From positions 1 to 64,000 of the forward strand of contig JAEYWD010000037.1 in assembly GCA_023429135.1 (NCBI GenBank): a stretch of DNA of 64,000 nucleotides, written 5' to 3'. The position numbers were made by a program, and so were the translations under genes. Below are positions 63,266 through 64,000 of the stretch, one piece after another; position 1 is the first letter of the stretch, and the number at the start of each line of letters is the position of its first letter. The notes beneath the pieces were generated by a model. The model made no database searches and was not told the origin of the DNA. It worked only from the letters and a program-made list of their open reading frames with translations. The DNA is from Bacteroidota bacterium (GTDB lineage Bacteria; Bacteroidota; Bacteroidia; Bacteroidales; JAAUTT01).

Positions 63266-63300
63266 GGGTGGTTAAATTAGTGATATGTGAATATAATAAA

Positions 63301-63330
63301 AGTCGTAAGTATCAAGTCGTAAGTAATAAG
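63301..63330. repeat. Heptanucleotide-period repeat
   Basis: Four clean seven-base units: AGTCGTA, AGTATCA, AGTCGTA, AGTAATA. Its reverse complement shares ACTTACGACT with the tract at 261-288. Confidence 0.65.
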
Positions 63331-63353
63331 AAAATACAAGAATTCAGAAGACC

Positions 63354-63842
63354 TCACACCTGGGCAAAAAGTATCATGTAATTATGTCCCTTTTCTTTGG
63401 CGCATTTAGGACAAAAGGCATAATGCACAAAGTAATCTTTGGCCGTTTGACCTTTTTCTTTCAGGTATAAATTCATTTGTTTGAGAAATTGTGGAACCGC
63501 ATTATAAGGTCCGTCGAATACACCGGCTTCAAATGTTCCTGAAAGCTTTGTATTATTTGCCCCGTCCAGTTTTTTTGTAACGGCATAGTAAATTTCGGAT
63601 TTAAATGCCGAAGGGTCACGAAACATAATTAACGCATCGGTTTTATCGGGGATAGTGGCCTCGGCTTTTACAGCCATTTCGTGCATTTTCGTTATTTTCT
63701 TCCCAATGGTAGGAGGGAAGGGAATATGAAAAAGCGTAGGTATGGTTTCTTTAATGAAAAGTTTATCTTTCCAGTTAAAGGTTTTTTTGTCCCATTTCTG
63801 AACGTCAAATTTAGGACAGCATTCCTGATCCTGATTTTCCAT
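63354..63842 (-). CDS. Small Cys-containing protein, possibly GyrI-like fold
   Basis: This 162-residue cytosolic protein has Cys residues near both ends (ECCPKFD at 8-10, FCPKCAKEKGH near 146), a possible zinc site. The middle (GTFEAGVFDGPYNAVPQFLKQMNLYLKEKGQ) recalls GyrI-like small-molecule-binding domains, in which a GPY-type turn precedes a helix, but the match is weak. Homologues are often labelled hydrolase without support. I give no function. It is expressed leftward, 88 nt before the serine hydrolase gene. Confidence 0.75.
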   Translation of the reverse strand: MENQDQECCPKFDVQKWDKKTFNWKDKLFIKETIPTLFHIPFPPTIGKKITKMHEMAVKAEATIPDKTDALIMFRDPSAFKSEIYYAVTKKLDGANNTKLSGTFEAGVFDGPYNAVPQFLKQMNLYLKEKGQTAKDYFVHYAFCPKCAKEKGHNYMILFAQV

Positions 63843-64000
63843 GGCAAATAAATTTGTGAATTTTTAAAGGTATGTTAGAATTCAGGTTTTGTTTAAAAGT
63901 TAATCTTTTAAAGTTGAAGCAATTTATTATTTTCTGCAAAGAAAGTCAATAGAATCAGCGAATTTAGGATGGACATAATCAAAGTAGGTAAATGTTATTG

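Noticed and set aside
63969..64000. Possible start of a gene (MDIIKVGKCY...) running off the window
   Set aside because: Only ten codons are visible, too few to call.

Overview
This 64 kb window comes from the chromosome of an anaerobic or facultatively fermentative member of the Bacteroidota, probably Bacteroidales/Marinilabiliales-like. The evidence is an ECF sigma/FecR/SusC/SusD cluster, a type IX secretion cargo with a type B (CHU_C) sorting domain, many Bacteroidota-only families (DUF3857 transglutaminases, DUF6702, TPR-SpoIIE phosphatases), TAnnTTTG promoter -7 boxes, mostly A-rich rather than Shine-Dalgarno leaders, and many short intergenic hairpin repeats. The species cannot be fixed from sequence alone. 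No rRNA, tRNA, CRISPR array, complete IS or prophage was seen.

Layout. 1-5 kb: ribosomal operon rpsF-rpsR-rplI, ridA, asnA, a PhnP-like metallo-hydrolase and an RsmI-like methylase. 5-12 kb: an exported protein of unknown function, two medium-chain dehydrogenases, a GT9 glycosyltransferase, and a sugar-phosphate operon (SIS isomerase, PfkB kinase, isochorismatase-like hydrolase). 12-17 kb: two paralogous lipoproteins flanking corA and rmuC, plus a small exported protein. 17.4-25.5 kb: ECF sigma, FecR anti-sigma, SusC, SusD and an exported EEP-family phosphodiesterase lipoprotein, a nutrient-uptake locus with no glycosidase. 25.5-32.7 kb: CDF metal transporter, lone receiver protein, TPR protein, large T9SS adhesin-like protein, DUF6702 protein, XerD-type recombinase. 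32.8-43.4 kb: pyruvate phosphate dikinase, a tandem pair of DUF3857 transglutaminase-like proteins, MFS exporter, YodC-like protein, NhaD antiporter, SanA-like protein. 43.8-50.5 kb: a seven-gene hdrC-hdrB-hdrA-flxD-flxC-flxB-flxA operon. 50.6-64 kb: GH13 enzyme with a frame-disrupted small ORF just upstream, VUT/YhhQ transporter, TPR-SpoIIE phosphatase, GH2 beta-galactosidase-like enzyme, lipoprotein, an unusual one-and-a-half-domain class V aminotransferase, serine hydrolase, and a Cys-rich small protein.

How the genes fit together. The Flx-Hdr operon encodes an NADH-dependent flavin-based electron-bifurcating complex of the kind described in sulfate reducers. A Rex-like operator lies just upstream, so NADH-responsive control is plausible. 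With PPDK it points to fermentative redox and PPi-linked carbon metabolism. No DsrC-like disulfide partner is encoded here. The polyol dehydrogenase, PfkB kinase and SIS isomerase could form a small sugar-alcohol or pentose/hexose-phosphate module.

Intergenic DNA is unusually structured. At least eight spacers carry degenerate tandem repeats with a seven-base period, and five carry hairpin (REP/MITE-like) elements, one of which supplies the last codons and stop of flxD. Other notable non-coding elements are a structured corA leader with a possible acidic/proline leader peptide and a 20-nt perfect palindrome over the promoter of the aminotransferase gene.
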